A stretch of DNA of 64,000 bases from Thermus amyloliquefaciens (GTDB lineage: Bacteria; Deinococcota; Deinococci; Deinococcales; Thermaceae), in NCBI RefSeq assembly GCF_000744885.1, contig NZ_JQMV01000003.1:1488001-1552000 (forward strand), written 5' to 3'. Position 1 is the first letter of the stretch. The number at the start of each line of letters is the position of its first letter. Positions 1 to 10,099 of this stretch are shown here, in pieces. The position numbers and the translations under genes are program-made. Under the pieces are notes generated by a model. The model worked only from the letters and a program-made list of their open reading frames with translations, was not told the DNA's origin and searched no databases.

Positions 1-1398
<1,398 letters not shown>

Positions 1399-1399
1399 A

Positions 1400-1795
1400 C
1401 TAGTTCACCCCAAAATCATGGTTGAAAAGGGAAAGGCTCCCCAGAAGGAAAAGAAAGGCTATCAGGCTGTAGAGCACCGCCTTGGTCCAAAACCGCCTGG
1501 AGGGGTTACGAACCCAGTCGTCCAAGACATAGCGAAGCCCATTGGCTCCGTGCAACAGACCCAGGGCCAGGATCAAGAGGTCGTAGATCTTCCAGGTGGT
1601 CTGGGAAAGCCGCTTGGCCACGTAGTCGTAGTCGATCTTGTTGAGGTCCATAAGGATGGCGTTCATCCACATGTGGCCCAGGAGCAAAAAGACCAGGACC
1701 ACGCCGGAGATGCGCATGAAAACCCACCAGTAGAGCTCGAGGTTGGTGCTGGCCTCGAGCCTCGCCTCCTGATACCGCTTGGACCTAATCGCCAT
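1400..1795 (-). CDS. sdhD: succinate dehydrogenase membrane anchor subunit D
   Basis: Small hydrophobic anchor of complex II, 131 residues. After a short basic N-terminus there are three membrane segments (about 25-45, 65-85 and 100-120). The His in the first segment (GHMW) and the LLHGANGLRYVLDD stretch are typical of SdhD, where they sit near heme b and the quinone site. The ATG at 1795 is preferred over a TTG at 1807; it overlaps the end of sdhC by 11 nt, which suggests translational coupling. It is followed at once by sdhA. Confidence 0.88.
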   Translation of the reverse strand: MAIRSKRYQEARLEASTNLELYWWVFMRISGVVLVFLLLGHMWMNAILMDLNKIDYDYVAKRLSQTTWKIYDLLILALGLLHGANGLRYVLDDWVRNPSRRFWTKAVLYSLIAFLFLLGSLSLFNHDFGVN

Positions 1796-2150
1796 GGCTA
1801 CCCCCAAGAATCCCGCCCCCGATCTTCACCAAGAAGGGCAGGTAGAAGACCACGAAAAGAACCCAGACCCCGTACCAAAGCTGACGTTGGTAGCGCACCC
1901 CCCAGGAGGTGAAGTCCATGAGGATGATCCGGAGGCCATTGAACCCGTGGTAGATCACCCCGGCGATGAGGAGAAGTAGCCCAAGCTGGAAGACCGGTTG
2001 ATGGTAGAACTTCATAAGGGCGTTGGACACCTCCGGTCCCCACATGGCGCTGGAAATGTTGGCCACGTGAAGCATCAGGAAAACCAGGATCCCTAGACCC
2101 GAGAGCCGGTGCAGGTAAAACGCCCACTGCCCTTCTCTTCCCCTGTACAT
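1785..2150 (-). CDS. sdhC: succinate dehydrogenase cytochrome b556 subunit
   Basis: First gene of the sdh operon, 121 residues with three predicted membrane helices. HRLSG near residue 14 and the His in VIYHGFNGLR (about residue 68) match the SdhC pattern; one of these normally ligates heme b. A textbook Shine-Dalgarno (TAAGGAGGTG) sits directly before the ATG at 2150. Upstream on the minus strand are several TATA-like -10 boxes (for example TATGAT about 2170-2175) without a clear -35 partner, so the exact promoter is not resolved. Confidence 0.9.
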   Translation of the reverse strand: MYRGREGQWAFYLHRLSGLGILVFLMLHVANISSAMWGPEVSNALMKFYHQPVFQLGLLLLIAGVIYHGFNGLRIILMDFTSWGVRYQRQLWYGVWVLFVVFYLPFLVKIGGGILGGSHGD

Positions 2151-2365
2151 GGCACCTCCTTACCGGCCGCCATCATACCACTTTCCTTAAGGAGAGTGTG
2201 GGACACAGCTTATACCACCCCAGCCCAAGGCGAGGCGGGGCACCCGCCCGGCTCCCCCATCGCCCCCAGGGTGCCAAGCTGCCCTTTATACCCCCTACCC
2301 CTATTTTGGGTCCAAGGAAAGGGATTTTCCTCTTCCCACCCCCAAGCCCCCCCCAGGGCCAGGTT

Positions 2366-2389
2366 CCCCGGGCAAGCCCCCGGGGTTTT
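2366..2389 (+). terminator. terminator-like hairpin with no assigned upstream gene
   Basis: CCCCGGG (2366-2372) pairs with CCCGGGG (2379-2385) around a six-base loop and is followed by four T on the plus strand. It has the same design as the terminator after speD. No plus-strand gene precedes it here, so it either ends an unannotated transcript or insulates speD from upstream transcription. Confidence 0.5.
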
Positions 2390-2408
2390 CCCGCCTGGAG
2401 ACGTGGTA

Positions 2409-2436
2409 TTGACAGGGGGGGGAGGGGGGGCATAAT
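2409..2436 (+). promoter_or_regulatory. sigma-A type promoter of speD
   Basis: TTGACA at 2409-2414 and CATAAT at 2431-2436 are separated by 16 nt in otherwise G-rich sequence. The start would fall near 2443, giving a leader of about 48 nt before the speD ATG. Confidence 0.75.
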
Positions 2437-2442
2437 GGGGGG

Positions 2443-2473
2443 CGTGCCGCGGGGGGATACCCCGGGGGGCACG
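2443..2473 (+). promoter_or_regulatory. stem-loop in the speD 5' leader
   Basis: CGTGCC (2443-2448) pairs with GGCACG (2468-2473), and the inner G-run (2451-2456) faces CCCC (2460-2463). It begins at the predicted transcription start and ends three bases before the Shine-Dalgarno AAGGAGGTG (2476-2484). It could protect the 5' end or modulate translation; its function is not known. Confidence 0.45.
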
Positions 2474-2490
2474 GGAAGGAGGTGGTTAGG

Positions 2491-2925
2491 ATGGAACTCT
2501 TTGGGTTCGGCCCGCATCTCATGGTGGACGGCTACGACGCCAACCCCGAAAAGCTCCGGGATGCCGAGTTGGTGCGCCGTGTCCTGGACGAGCTCCCCGA
2601 GGAAATGGAGATGACCAAGGTGCTCCCCCCCTTCGTCTACAGCTACGGGCCTCAAGGGGAGGATGGGGTGACCGGGGTGGTGATCATCGCCGAAAGCCAC
2701 ATCGCCATCCACACCTTCCCCAAAAAGCGCTTCCTTTCCATAGACATCTTCTCCTGCAAGGCCTTTGACATGGCCCAGGTGCTGAGAAAGCTCACCGCGG
2801 TCTTTGAGATCGGCCGCTACGAAACCTACATGATCAACCGGGGCAAGGAGTTCCCCAAGGACCCCGAGCTGGCCCGGAAGATCGTCCTGGGGGAGCGGGA
2901 ATACCTCGAGGCCCGCGTGGGCTAA
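2491..2925 (+). CDS. speD: S-adenosylmethionine decarboxylase proenzyme
   Basis: Makes decarboxylated S-adenosylmethionine, the aminopropyl donor for polyamines, through a self-generated pyruvoyl group. The sequence has the prokaryotic class pattern AESHIAIHTF: processing would occur between Glu68 and Ser69. His74 and Cys89 are spaced (+5, +20 from the Ser) as in characterised bacterial SpeD. At 144 residues it is slightly longer than the usual 120-130. The ATG at 2491 is chosen because AAGGAGGTG lies 6 nt upstream; a GTG at 2482 would bury that site. It is monocistronic, with its own promoter and a terminator at 2944. Thermus uses such enzymes for long and branched polyamines. Confidence 0.93.
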   Translation: MELFGFGPHLMVDGYDANPEKLRDAELVRRVLDELPEEMEMTKVLPPFVYSYGPQGEDGVTGVVIIAESHIAIHTFPKKRFLSIDIFSCKAFDMAQVLRKLTAVFEIGRYETYMINRGKEFPKDPELARKIVLGEREYLEARVG

Positions 2926-2943
2926 GGAAAAGGCACCCCCTTT

Positions 2944-2965
2944 CCCGGGCTTGCCCCGGGTTTTT
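2944..2965 (+). terminator. intrinsic terminator of speD
   Basis: CCCGGG (2944-2949) and CCCGGG (2955-2960) form a stem with a CTTGC loop, followed by five T. It lies 18 nt past the speD stop. Confidence 0.8.
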
Positions 2966-3013
2966 CATTTTGGGCTCATCCTTCCTCTCTAGGTTATAGG
3001 AGGAGGCTTAGGT

Positions 3014-4159
3014 ATGGTGCGCAAGGTGCTCACCCTGGTTCTTCTAGTCCTCGGCGTGGCCTTAGCCCAGGGCTTCCGCGGCCTTTCCCTAGGCACCCCC
3101 TATCCGGAGATCGGGGTGCAACCCGGGGAGAGCGTCAACCTCACCCTCACCCTCAAGAACCATGGCCTTCCCCCGGGGGTGGTCCGGGTCCAGGTGGCGG
3201 AGGCCCCGCAGGGCTGGCAGGCCAGCCTCATCGGCGGAGGCCGTCTGGTGCGGGCGGTTTACCTGAGCCCGGACGGGGAAACCACCCTTACCCTTCGCCT
3301 CCAGCCCCCCAAGGAGGTGAAGCCCGGCACCTACCGCTTCCTGGTGCGGGCCGAGGGGCTGGGCCATACCGCCAGCCTTCCCATCGGCCTGGTGGTGGGG
3401 CAGGGCCTGCCGCAGAGGCTGAGCCTCGAGGCGGAGCTCCCCATCCTCAAGGGTCCTCCCACCAGCTCCTTCCGCTACCGGGTGACCCTGAAGAACGAAT
3501 CCGACCGCGACCTCTTGGTCTCCCTGGAGTACGAGGCCCCCAAGGGGTGGCAGGTGTCCTTCACCCCTGCCTTCTCCAGCCAGCAGGTGACCAGCCTGCC
3601 CATCAAGGCCGGGGAGAGCAAGGACCTGGACGTGGAGGTCTCCCTGCCTAAGGACACCAAGGCGGACACCTACGGCCTCACCCTGAGGGCCGTGGCCGGG
3701 GAGGCCAAGGCGGAGCTGGGGCTTACCCTGGAGGTCACGGGCCGGCCGGAGGTCCGCTTCACCACCAAGGAGGGGCGGCTTTCCGGCCAGGTGGTGGCGG
3801 GCCGGGAGAACGCGGTCAAGCTCCTGGTGAAGAACGAAGGGAGCGCCCCGGCCAAGAACCTGTCCTTTAGCGCCATGGAGCCCTCGGGCTGGGAGGTGAA
3901 GTTTGAGCCCGACAAGCTGGAGGCCCTGGACCCTGGCCAGGAGCAGGAGGTGACCGCCCGCATCAAGCCCTCCCCCAAGGCGGTCACCGGGGACTACATG
4001 GTGACCCTTAGCCTTTCCGGGGCCGAGGGCCTCTCCGAGAGCCTGGACTACCGGGCCACGGTGGTGCGCTCCAGCCTCTGGGGCCTGGTGGGGGTGGGCA
4101 TCATGGCCGTGGCCCTTTTGGTCCTGGCCTTCGCCGTGAACCGTTTCGGCCGGAGGTAG
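3014..4159 (+). CDS. secreted, membrane-tethered NEW3-like (alpha-galactosidase-associated Ig-like) protein
   Basis: 381 residues. A signal peptide (about 1-19, ending ALAQG) is followed by three Ig-like beta-sandwich repeats with the NEW3 signature ([17 protein letters not shown] and [11 protein letters not shown], each followed by a GWxxxF-type strand). A C-terminal membrane helix (about 354-375) ends in NRFGRR, so the body should be extracytoplasmic. It ends one base before an ABC ATPase gene, which a permease gene overlaps; the three probably form one complex or pathway. A Shine-Dalgarno (GGAGGAGG) is 7 nt before the ATG. NEW3 proteins next to ABC-2 exporters are seen in other bacteria, but the substrate is unknown. 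Confidence 0.75.
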   Translation: MVRKVLTLVLLVLGVALAQGFRGLSLGTPYPEIGVQPGESVNLTLTLKNHGLPPGVVRVQVAEAPQGWQASLIGGGRLVRAVYLSPDGETTLTLRLQPPKEVKPGTYRFLVRAEGLGHTASLPIGLVVGQGLPQRLSLEAELPILKGPPTSSFRYRVTLKNESDRDLLVSLEYEAPKGWQVSFTPAFSSQQVTSLPIKAGESKDLDVEVSLPKDTKADTYGLTLRAVAGEAKAELGLTLEVTGRPEVRFTTKEGRLSGQVVAGRENAVKLLVKNEGSAPAKNLSFSAMEPSGWEVKFEPDKLEALDPGQEQEVTARIKPSPKAVTGDYMVTLSLSGAEGLSESLDYRATVVRSSLWGLVGVGIMAVALLVLAFAVNRFGRR

Positions 4160-4160
4160 C

Positions 4161-5084
4161 ATGGCGGTCATCGAAACCCATGGCCTCACCAAGCGCTACG
4201 GCCGGGTGGTGGCCGTGGAGGACCTGAACCTGGAGGTGCAGGAGGGGGAGGTGTTTGGCCTCCTGGGCCCCAACGGCTCGGGAAAGACCACCACCATCCT
4301 CATGCTCCTGGGCCTCACCGAGCCCACCCGGGGCAAGGCCCGGGTCCTGGGCCTGGACCCCATGCGGGAGCCCCTCAAGGTCAAGGCCCGGGTGGGCTAC
4401 CTCCCCGACCAGGTGGGGTTTTATGGGGAGCTCACCGCCTGGGAGAACCTGCGCTACACCACCCGCCTTCTGGGCCTTCCCGAGGCCGAGGCCAAGGCCC
4501 GCATAGAAGAGGTGCTCAAGCGCATGGGCCTGTGGGAGGTGCGGGACCGAAGGGTCTCCGCCTTCAGCCGGGGGATGCGGCAGCGGCTTGGGCTTGCCGA
4601 GGTCCTCCTGAAGAGGCCCAAGGTGGCCATCCTGGACGAGCCCACCCTGGGCCTGGACCCGGAGGCCGCCCGGGAGTTTCTGGAGCTCATTAAGGGCCTG
4701 AAGGCGGAGGGCATCACCGTCCTCCTTTCCAGCCACCTCCTGCACCAGGTGCAGGAGGTCTGCGACCGGGTGGGGCTTTTCCACAAGGGCCGCCTGGCCC
4801 TTGTGGGCACGGTGGAGGAGCTGGCGCAGCGGGTCTTAGGGGGCGGGTACGAGATCCAGATGGAGGCCAGCCCGGGCCTCGAGGAGGCCTTCCGCCGCCT
4901 GGAGGGCGTGGTCCGGGTGGTGGCGGAGGGCGGGCGGTACCGGGTCCTAGCCACCCGGGACCTCCGCCCCCAGCTGGCCCGGATGGCCACGGAGCAGGGC
5001 GAGCTCCTAAGCCTCTCGCTGCACCACCCCAGCCTGGACGAGGTGTACGCCCACTACTTCAAGGAGGTGGCCCATGCGGCGTGA
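4161..5084 (+). CDS. ABC-2 type exporter, ATP-binding protein
   Basis: 307 residues. It has Walker [11 protein letters not shown] (about 34-43), the ABC signature FSRGMRQR, Walker B VAILDEP followed by TLGLDPEA, and the switch His in LLSSHLL. The C-terminal ~80 residues form the regulatory extension typical of CcmA/NatA-like exporter ATPases. It begins one base after the NEW3 gene stop and overlaps the permease start by 11 nt, so it is translationally coupled. It should energise export by the following permease. Confidence 0.92.
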   Translation: MAVIETHGLTKRYGRVVAVEDLNLEVQEGEVFGLLGPNGSGKTTTILMLLGLTEPTRGKARVLGLDPMREPLKVKARVGYLPDQVGFYGELTAWENLRYTTRLLGLPEAEAKARIEEVLKRMGLWEVRDRRVSAFSRGMRQRLGLAEVLLKRPKVAILDEPTLGLDPEAAREFLELIKGLKAEGITVLLSSHLLHQVQEVCDRVGLFHKGRLALVGTVEELAQRVLGGGYEIQMEASPGLEEAFRRLEGVVRVVAEGGRYRVLATRDLRPQLARMATEQGELLSLSLHHPSLDEVYAHYFKEVAHAA

Positions 5085-6030
5085 AGGCTCCCCTTGGACC
5101 GGGCTCTGGGCGGTCTTCTTCAAGGAGATGGCCGACCACCTCACGGGCCTGAGGATGCGGATTCTAGAGGGGCTGATCCTCCTTTCCGCCCTGGCCGCCG
5201 TCTACACCGGCACCCGGACCCTGCGCCAGACCGTGGGGGAGGACCCCTTCCTCTACCTCAAGCTCCTCACCACCGCCCAGGACCCCTTGCCCTCCTTTGT
5301 GGGCTTCCTCTCCTTCTTCGTGCCCCTGGCCGCCATCGCCTTGGCCTTTGATGCGGTGAACGGGGAGCACGTCCGGGGGACGCTTTCCCGTATCCTCTCC
5401 CAACCCATCTACCGGGACGCCCTCCTCTTTGGCAAGTTCCTGGCAGGCCTCGGCACCCTGGCGGTGCTCCTCACCGCCCTTTTCCTCCTGGTGGTGGGCC
5501 TTGGCCTCTTCACCCTGGGGGTGCCCCCCGAAGGCGAGGAGATGGCCCGGGCCCTCCTCTTCCTCCTGGCCACCCTGGCCTACGCGGGCTTCTGGCTCGC
5601 CCTGGGCCTCCTTTTCTCCGTGCTGTTCCGCCAGCCGGCCACCGCCGCCTTGGCGGCCATCGGGGTCTGGCTCTTCTTCGCCGTTTTCTTCCCCATCCTC
5701 ACGGATCTTGCGGCCAATGCCCTCCTCCTGCGGGCTGACCCCTTTGACCCGGAAAGCCAGCTCAGGCAGGCAAGCCTGGCCCTCTGGATCTCCCGGCTTT
5801 CCCCCAACACCCTCTATGCGGAAACCCTCACCGCGGTCCTGAACCCGGCGGTGCGCTCCCTGGGCCCCATCCTCATCACCCAGCTGGAGGGTGCGGTGCT
5901 GGGAACCCCCCTTCCCCTCTCCCAGAGCCTCCTCCTCATCTGGCCCCAGCTCACCGGCCTCGTGTCCTTGGTCATCCTCCTCTTCACCCTGGCCTACGTG
6001 AGCTTCCAGCGCCAGGAGGTCCGGGCCTGA
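5074..6030 (+). CDS. ABC-2 type exporter, permease protein
   Basis: 318 residues. An N-terminal cytoplasmic helix is followed by six hydrophobic segments (about 30-48, 80-100, 115-145, 155-180, 185-205 and 285-310). A large loop lies between segments five and six, as in ABC-2 permeases of the NosY/NatB kind. [16 protein letters not shown] matches the coupling-helix region of the family. The ATG at 5074 sits inside the end of the ATPase gene. Substrate unknown; I see no nos or cyt-c maturation genes nearby. Confidence 0.88.
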   Translation: MRREGSPWTGLWAVFFKEMADHLTGLRMRILEGLILLSALAAVYTGTRTLRQTVGEDPFLYLKLLTTAQDPLPSFVGFLSFFVPLAAIALAFDAVNGEHVRGTLSRILSQPIYRDALLFGKFLAGLGTLAVLLTALFLLVVGLGLFTLGVPPEGEEMARALLFLLATLAYAGFWLALGLLFSVLFRQPATAALAAIGVWLFFAVFFPILTDLAANALLLRADPFDPESQLRQASLALWISRLSPNTLYAETLTAVLNPAVRSLGPILITQLEGAVLGTPLPLSQSLLLIWPQLTGLVSLVILLFTLAYVSFQRQEVRA

Positions 6031-6075
6031 GAAACCCCCTTGGGGCTCGCCCCCTGGAACCCAAAGCGCCGGTCA

Positions 6076-6165
6076 TGGGGGTGGCCAGATGGGGGCCTCG
6101 CCCCTGACCAAGGCAAAGCAAGGCCTTTTTGGTCCCCCGTCGTGGCGCAAGCCCCGACGGGGTAC
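6076..6165 (-). repeat. copy A of a ~90-bp intergenic repeat
   Basis: Read on the minus strand it begins at the cupin stop codon (TAAGTACCCC), continues with the core GGCTTGCGCC, then AAAAAGGCCTTGC, then GTCAGGGGCGAGG and a final TGGCCACCCC. Copies B (15096-15188) and C (10100-10186) share these blocks in the same order. A perfect stem CCCCGTCG/CGACGGGG surrounds the core. No coding capacity. Confidence 0.6.
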
Positions 6166-6537
6166 TTATTCCTCCAGCCACTCGGTGGCGTAGGCGTTGG
6201 TCTTGGGGATGACGCAGAGGAACTCCACCGGCTCATCCCCCTCGTTCACGTAGGCATGGGGCGTGTCCGGGGGGATGTAGACCGCCTGCCCAGCCCCCAC
6301 CTCCCTCACCTCGTCGCCCAAAAGCACCTTCATGCGCCCAGAAAGCACGTACTGCTCGTGCTCAATGGTGGGGTGCTTGTGCTTGGGGATCCTGCCACCC
6401 GGCAGGATGGTGAACTTTCGGGTGATGAAGTGGGGGGCTCCATCCTCAGGACCGATGAGCACCTGGATGAAGGCCTTCTCCCCCCGTTCCACGGGACGGG
6501 CCTCCACGCTGGCCCCCTGTTTGACCACGGGCTTCAT
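6166..6537 (-). CDS. cupin-domain protein
   Basis: 123 residues, a single cupin-2 beta-barrel. Motif 1 reads GGRIPKHKHPTIEHEQYVLSG, giving two His, a further His and Glu as metal ligands. Motif 2 contains PPDTPHAYVN. The likely ATG (6535-6537) forms an ATGA overlap with the stop of the upstream phosphoribosyltransferase, implying coupling. An ATG 9 nt earlier (6546) is possible. Specific substrate or metal cannot be told; small single-domain cupins are often dioxygenase-like or regulatory. Repeat copy A starts at its stop codon. Confidence 0.85.
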   Translation of the reverse strand: MKPVVKQGASVEARPVERGEKAFIQVLIGPEDGAPHFITRKFTILPGGRIPKHKHPTIEHEQYVLSGRMKVLLGDEVREVGAGQAVYIPPDTPHAYVNEGDEPVEFLCVIPKTNAYATEWLEE

Positions 6538-7160
6538 GCCGCCCATTGTAGCAAAAGGCCCTCCACCTCCTCATCCGTGACCTCGCCGAAGTCCATGTAG
6601 TACGCCCCCACGGCGGCGAAGTCCGGTGGGGTGGAGAGCACCACCACCTCGGCCTGATTCTTCAGTCGCTCCAGGGCATCGGGGCTGGCCACGGGCACCG
6701 CCACCACCACCCGCCGGGGGCTCTCCGAAAGAACCACGGCCAAGGCCGCCTCCATGGTGGAGCCGGTGGCGATGCCGTCATCCACCAGCACCACATCCCG
6801 GCCCGCAAGGGGCACCTTGGGCCGCACCTTGCGGTAGCGCTCGGCCCGCCTCCGGATCACGTCCTTCTGCCGGGCCGCCTCGCGCTCCAGGTAGCTTGGG
6901 TCGGCGTACTGGTGGGCATAGGGCTTCAACACCATGCCCCCCTTCTCCCCCACCGCCCCCAGGGCAAACTCGGGATTCCCCGGGGCCCCCACCTTGCGCA
7001 CCAGGACCACATCCAGCTCCCCCCCTAGGCCTTTAGCCACCTCATCGGCCACCACCACCCCGCCTCGGGGGATGCCCAACACCACAGGGCGTTCAAGACC
7101 CAAGGGCTTCAGGGCCTCCACCAAAAGGGCCCCGGCGTGCCTGCGGTCGCGGAAGCGCAT
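6534..7160 (-). CDS. phosphoribosyltransferase-family protein
   Basis: 208 residues. The PRPP-binding loop VVLVDDGIATGSTM (about 120-133) defines a type I PRTase fold; IPRGGVVVADEVA near residue 35 is typical of the uncharacterised COG1926 group. The ATG at 7160 is chosen for its Shine-Dalgarno (GGGGAGG, 6 nt away); the frame extends further upstream without support. Members of this group are often fused to, or lie near, hydrolase or phosphoesterase genes, and their base substrate is unknown. It is coupled to the cupin gene. Confidence 0.85.
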   Translation of the reverse strand: MRFRDRRHAGALLVEALKPLGLERPVVLGIPRGGVVVADEVAKGLGGELDVVLVRKVGAPGNPEFALGAVGEKGGMVLKPYAHQYADPSYLEREAARQKDVIRRRAERYRKVRPKVPLAGRDVVLVDDGIATGSTMEAALAVVLSESPRRVVVAVPVASPDALERLKNQAEVVVLSTPPDFAAVGAYYMDFGEVTDEEVEGLLLQWAA

Positions 7161-7247
7161 AGGAAACCTCCCCATCCATGCTACACCGGCCCGTGGTCTT
7201 GAACGCGGTATAAAGTTTTTGGTAACCTGGGGCCAAAGGAGGTCAGC

Positions 7248-8930
7248 ATGGACCAAGCAGGCTCCAAGCCCTGGCTCGCCCACTACGATCCTGGCGTTCC
7301 CCCAGAGGTGGAGGTCCCCCCCATCCCCCTGTGGCGCTTCCTGGAAAACAGCGCCAACCGCTACCCCCAGCATGTGGCCCTGGAGTTCTTGGGCAAAACC
7401 CTGACCTATGGGGAGCTATGGGAGAAATCCCGACGCTTCGCCGAGGGGCTCAAGGCCCTAGGGGTGAGGCCTGGCGACCGGGTGGCCATCATGCTCCCCA
7501 ACTCCCCCCAGTTCGTCATCGCCTTCTACGGCACCCTCCTGGCGGGGGGTGTGGGCGTCAACGTGAACCCCCTCTACACCCCCAGGGAGCTAAGGCACCA
7601 GCTCAAGGACTCCGGGGCGGAGACCCTGGTCATCCTGGACCACCTCCTGCCCCGCTTCCTGGAGGTGGAAGGGGAAACCCCGGTGAAGCGCACCGTGGTC
7701 ACGGGCATCAAGGACTTCCTCCCCTTCCCCAAGAACCTCCTTTACCCCTTGAAGGCCAGGAAGGACAAGCTCCCCCTGGGCTTCCCCAAACGGGACGGTT
7801 TCCACGCCTTCCTGGACCTCCTGAAACACCCCCCCGCCACCCCCCACCCGGCCGACCCCGAGGACCTGGCCCTCCTGCAGTACACGGGGGGTACCACGGG
7901 CATCTCCAAGGGGGCCATGCTCACCCACCGGAACCTGGTGGCCAACGTCCTGCAGATCGATGCCTGGGATTCCACCTCCAAGGAGCTCCAGGGCAAAGGG
8001 GTCATGCTGGGCGCCCTGCCCTTCTTCCACGTCTACGGCATGACCGTGGCCATGAACTACGGCATCTACTCCGGGTACAAGATCGTCCTTTTGCCCAGGC
8101 CGGAGATCCAGGCCATTGTGGAGGCCATTGAGAAGCATCAGGTCACCCACTTCCCCGGGGTGCCCACCCTCTACGTGGCCTTCAACACCTTCCCGGGCAT
8201 TGAAAAACGAAACGTAAAGAGCATCCGCATCTGCCTCTCGGGAGCCGCCCCCCTGCCGGTGGAGGTGGCCAAGCGCTTCGAGGAGATCACCGGGGCCCGG
8301 CTCATCGAGGGCTACGGCCTCTCCGAGGCGAGCCCCGTGACCCATTCCAACCCCGTGCTGGGGGAGATCAAAAAGGGTTCCATCGGCATGCCCCTCCCCA
8401 GCGTGGAGGCCAAGGTGGTGGACGAGGAGGGCCAGGAGGTCCCCTTGGGCGAGGTGGGAGAGCTCATCGTCAAAGGCCCCAACGTCATGAAAGGCTACTG
8501 GAACCGCCCCGAGGAAACCCAAAGGACCCTCAAGGAAGGCTGGCTCTTCACCGGCGACATGGCCAGAATGGACCAAGACGGCCACTTCTACATCGTGGAC
8601 CGCAAAAAGGACATGATCATCGCCGGCGGCTACAACATCTACCCCCGCGAGGTGGAAGAGGTCCTCTACCAGCACGAGGCCGTCCAGGAGGCCGCCGTGG
8701 TAGGCGTGCCCGACCCCTACCGCGGGGAAACCGTGGCCGCCTTCATCGTCCTCAAGGAGGCCTATAAGGGCAAGGTCTCGGAAAAGGACCTCGAGGCCTT
8801 CTGCCGGCAAAACCTCGCCGCCTACAAGGTCCCCCGCATCATCCAGTTCCGCGATAGCCTCCCCAAATCCAGCGTGGGCAAGATCCTCAGGCGGGAGCTT
8901 CGCGAGGAGTTCGCCAAAAGGCAACCCTAG
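7248..8930 (+). CDS. fadD: long-chain fatty-acid--CoA ligase
   Basis: 560-residue ANL-family enzyme that activates fatty acids as acyl-AMP and then acyl-CoA. It contains the P-loop YTGGTTGISKGAMLTHRN (about 207-224), YGLSEASP, the GWLFTGDMARMD adenylation motif, DRKKDMIIAGGYNIYP hinge region, and the C-terminal PKSSVGKILRREL with the catalytic Lys. The N-terminus (KPWLAHYDPGVP) resembles Bacillus LcfA-type ligases. AAAGGAGG lies 6 nt before the ATG. Divergent from the phosphoribosyltransferase gene. Its stop shares a CTAG with that of iscS. Confidence 0.93.
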   Translation: MDQAGSKPWLAHYDPGVPPEVEVPPIPLWRFLENSANRYPQHVALEFLGKTLTYGELWEKSRRFAEGLKALGVRPGDRVAIMLPNSPQFVIAFYGTLLAGGVGVNVNPLYTPRELRHQLKDSGAETLVILDHLLPRFLEVEGETPVKRTVVTGIKDFLPFPKNLLYPLKARKDKLPLGFPKRDGFHAFLDLLKHPPATPHPADPEDLALLQYTGGTTGISKGAMLTHRNLVANVLQIDAWDSTSKELQGKGVMLGALPFFHVYGMTVAMNYGIYSGYKIVLLPRPEIQAIVEAIEKHQVTHFPGVPTLYVAFNTFPGIEKRNVKSIRICLSGAAPLPVEVAKRFEEITGARLIEGYGLSEASPVTHSNPVLGEIKKGSIGMPLPSVEAKVVDEEGQEVPLGEVGELIVKGPNVMKGYWNRPEETQRTLKEGWLFTGDMARMDQDGHFYIVDRKKDMIIAGGYNIYPREVEEVLYQHEAVQEAAVVGVPDPYRGETVAAFIVLKEAYKGKVSEKDLEAFCRQNLAAYKVPRIIQFRDSLPKSSVGKILRRELREEFAKRQP

Positions 8931-10051
8931 GCCCGGGCCCGGGCCACCGCTTCCCGGAAGGCCTCCACCGCCCGGTCCACCTCGGCCTCGGTGGTGTAGC
9001 GGCCCAGGGAGAAGCGCAAGGAGGCCCGGGCCTCCTTGGGGGAGCGGCCAATGGCCAGGAGGACATGGGAGGGCTCGAGGCTCCCCGCGGAGCACGCCGA
9101 GCCCGAGGAGACCGCCACCCCCAGGAGGTCCATGGCCAAGAGCAGGGCCTCCCCATCCGCTCCCTTCACCGTCACGTTGACCAGCTTGGGCAGGCGGTGC
9201 TCGGGGTGGCCGTTGAGCTCCACCCCTTCCACGGAAAGCAGGCCCGCCTCGAGGCGCCTGCGCAAGGCCAAAAGCCGGGAGGATTCCTGGGGAAGAAGCC
9301 TCAAGGCCTTCTCCAGGGCCACCGCCATCCCATGGGCCAGGACCGGGCTTTGCGTGCCCCCCCGCCTCCCCCCCTCCTGCTTGCCCGGCACCAAGGGGAA
9401 GAGGTCCACACCCTGGCGCACCAAAAGGGCCCCGATCCCCTTCGGCCCATAGAACTTGTGGGCGCTTAAGGAGACCAGGTCCGCCCCCACCTCCTCCACC
9501 CGGAAGGGCACCTGGCCCACGGCCTGCACGGCATCCGTGTGGAAGAGGGCCCCGTGGGCGTGGGCGATCCGGGCCATCTCCCGGATGGGGTAAAGGGTTC
9601 CCAGCTCGTTGTTGGCGGCCATGACGCTCACCAGGATGGTGTCGGGCCTTAGGGCCTCCTCCACCTGCTCCGGGTAAACCAGGCCTAGAGGGTCGGGCCT
9701 GAGCCGGGTCACGGCAAAGCCCAGGCCCTCCAGAAGGCGCAAGGCCCCCAAGACCGCGGAGTGCTCCACCTCCGTGCTCACCACATGCCCCTTCCCCTTG
9801 GCCAAGGCCACCCCCAGGAGGGCCAGGGCGTCCGCCTCGGAGCCCGAGGCGGTAAAGACCACCTCCCGGGGGCGCACCCCCAAAAGGTCCGCCACCCGCT
9901 CCCGGGCGCCCTCCAGCACCCTCCTGGCCTCCTGGCCAAAGCGGTGGATGCTGCTTGGGTTGCCGAAGATCCCCTCCACCTGGCGCATGGCCTCCTGGAC
10001 CTCCGGGTCCAGGGGGGTGGTGGCGGCGTAGTCCAAATAGACCAAAGCCAA
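8927..10051 (-). CDS. iscS: cysteine desulfurase (NifS/IscS family)
   Basis: 374 residues. PLP enzyme that takes sulfur from cysteine for Fe-S clusters and thio-cofactors. The N-terminus is YLDYAATTPL; His97 (VEHSAV) stacks on PLP, Lys199 in SLSAHKFYGPKG binds it, and Cys320 in SSGSACSAGS carries the persulfide. A TTG start at 10051 is chosen because AAGGAGG lies 5 nt upstream and it gives the canonical N-terminus; the frame is open further upstream. It follows the IscR-like gene (135-nt gap holding repeat copy C). Tail-to-tail with fadD. Confidence 0.92.
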   Translation of the reverse strand: MALVYLDYAATTPLDPEVQEAMRQVEGIFGNPSSIHRFGQEARRVLEGARERVADLLGVRPREVVFTASGSEADALALLGVALAKGKGHVVSTEVEHSAVLGALRLLEGLGFAVTRLRPDPLGLVYPEQVEEALRPDTILVSVMAANNELGTLYPIREMARIAHAHGALFHTDAVQAVGQVPFRVEEVGADLVSLSAHKFYGPKGIGALLVRQGVDLFPLVPGKQEGGRRGGTQSPVLAHGMAVALEKALRLLPQESSRLLALRRRLEAGLLSVEGVELNGHPEHRLPKLVNVTVKGADGEALLLAMDLLGVAVSSGSACSAGSLEPSHVLLAIGRSPKEARASLRFSLGRYTTEAEVDRAVEAFREAVARARA

Positions 10052-10099
10052 GGTTGCCTCCTTTCCGTGGATCCCCTTAACCAGGGGGACCAGGGCAGG

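Larger units (their letters stand above)
2151..2490. other. 340-bp divergent intergenic region between sdhC and speD
   Basis: No convincing coding frame is present; the long frames here are shadows in GC-rich sequence. It holds the sdhC Shine-Dalgarno and probable sdh promoter(s), C/G-rich low-complexity sequence, a plus-strand terminator-like hairpin (2366-2389), a good plus-strand promoter (2409-2436) and a stem-loop leader ahead of speD. Nothing in 2230-2360 is recognised. Confidence 0.6.

Noticed and set aside
2151-2360. Candidate structured RNA (SRP, 6S or tmRNA) in the sdhC-speD gap
   Set aside because: No conserved core of these RNAs was seen; the sequence is low-complexity C/G runs.
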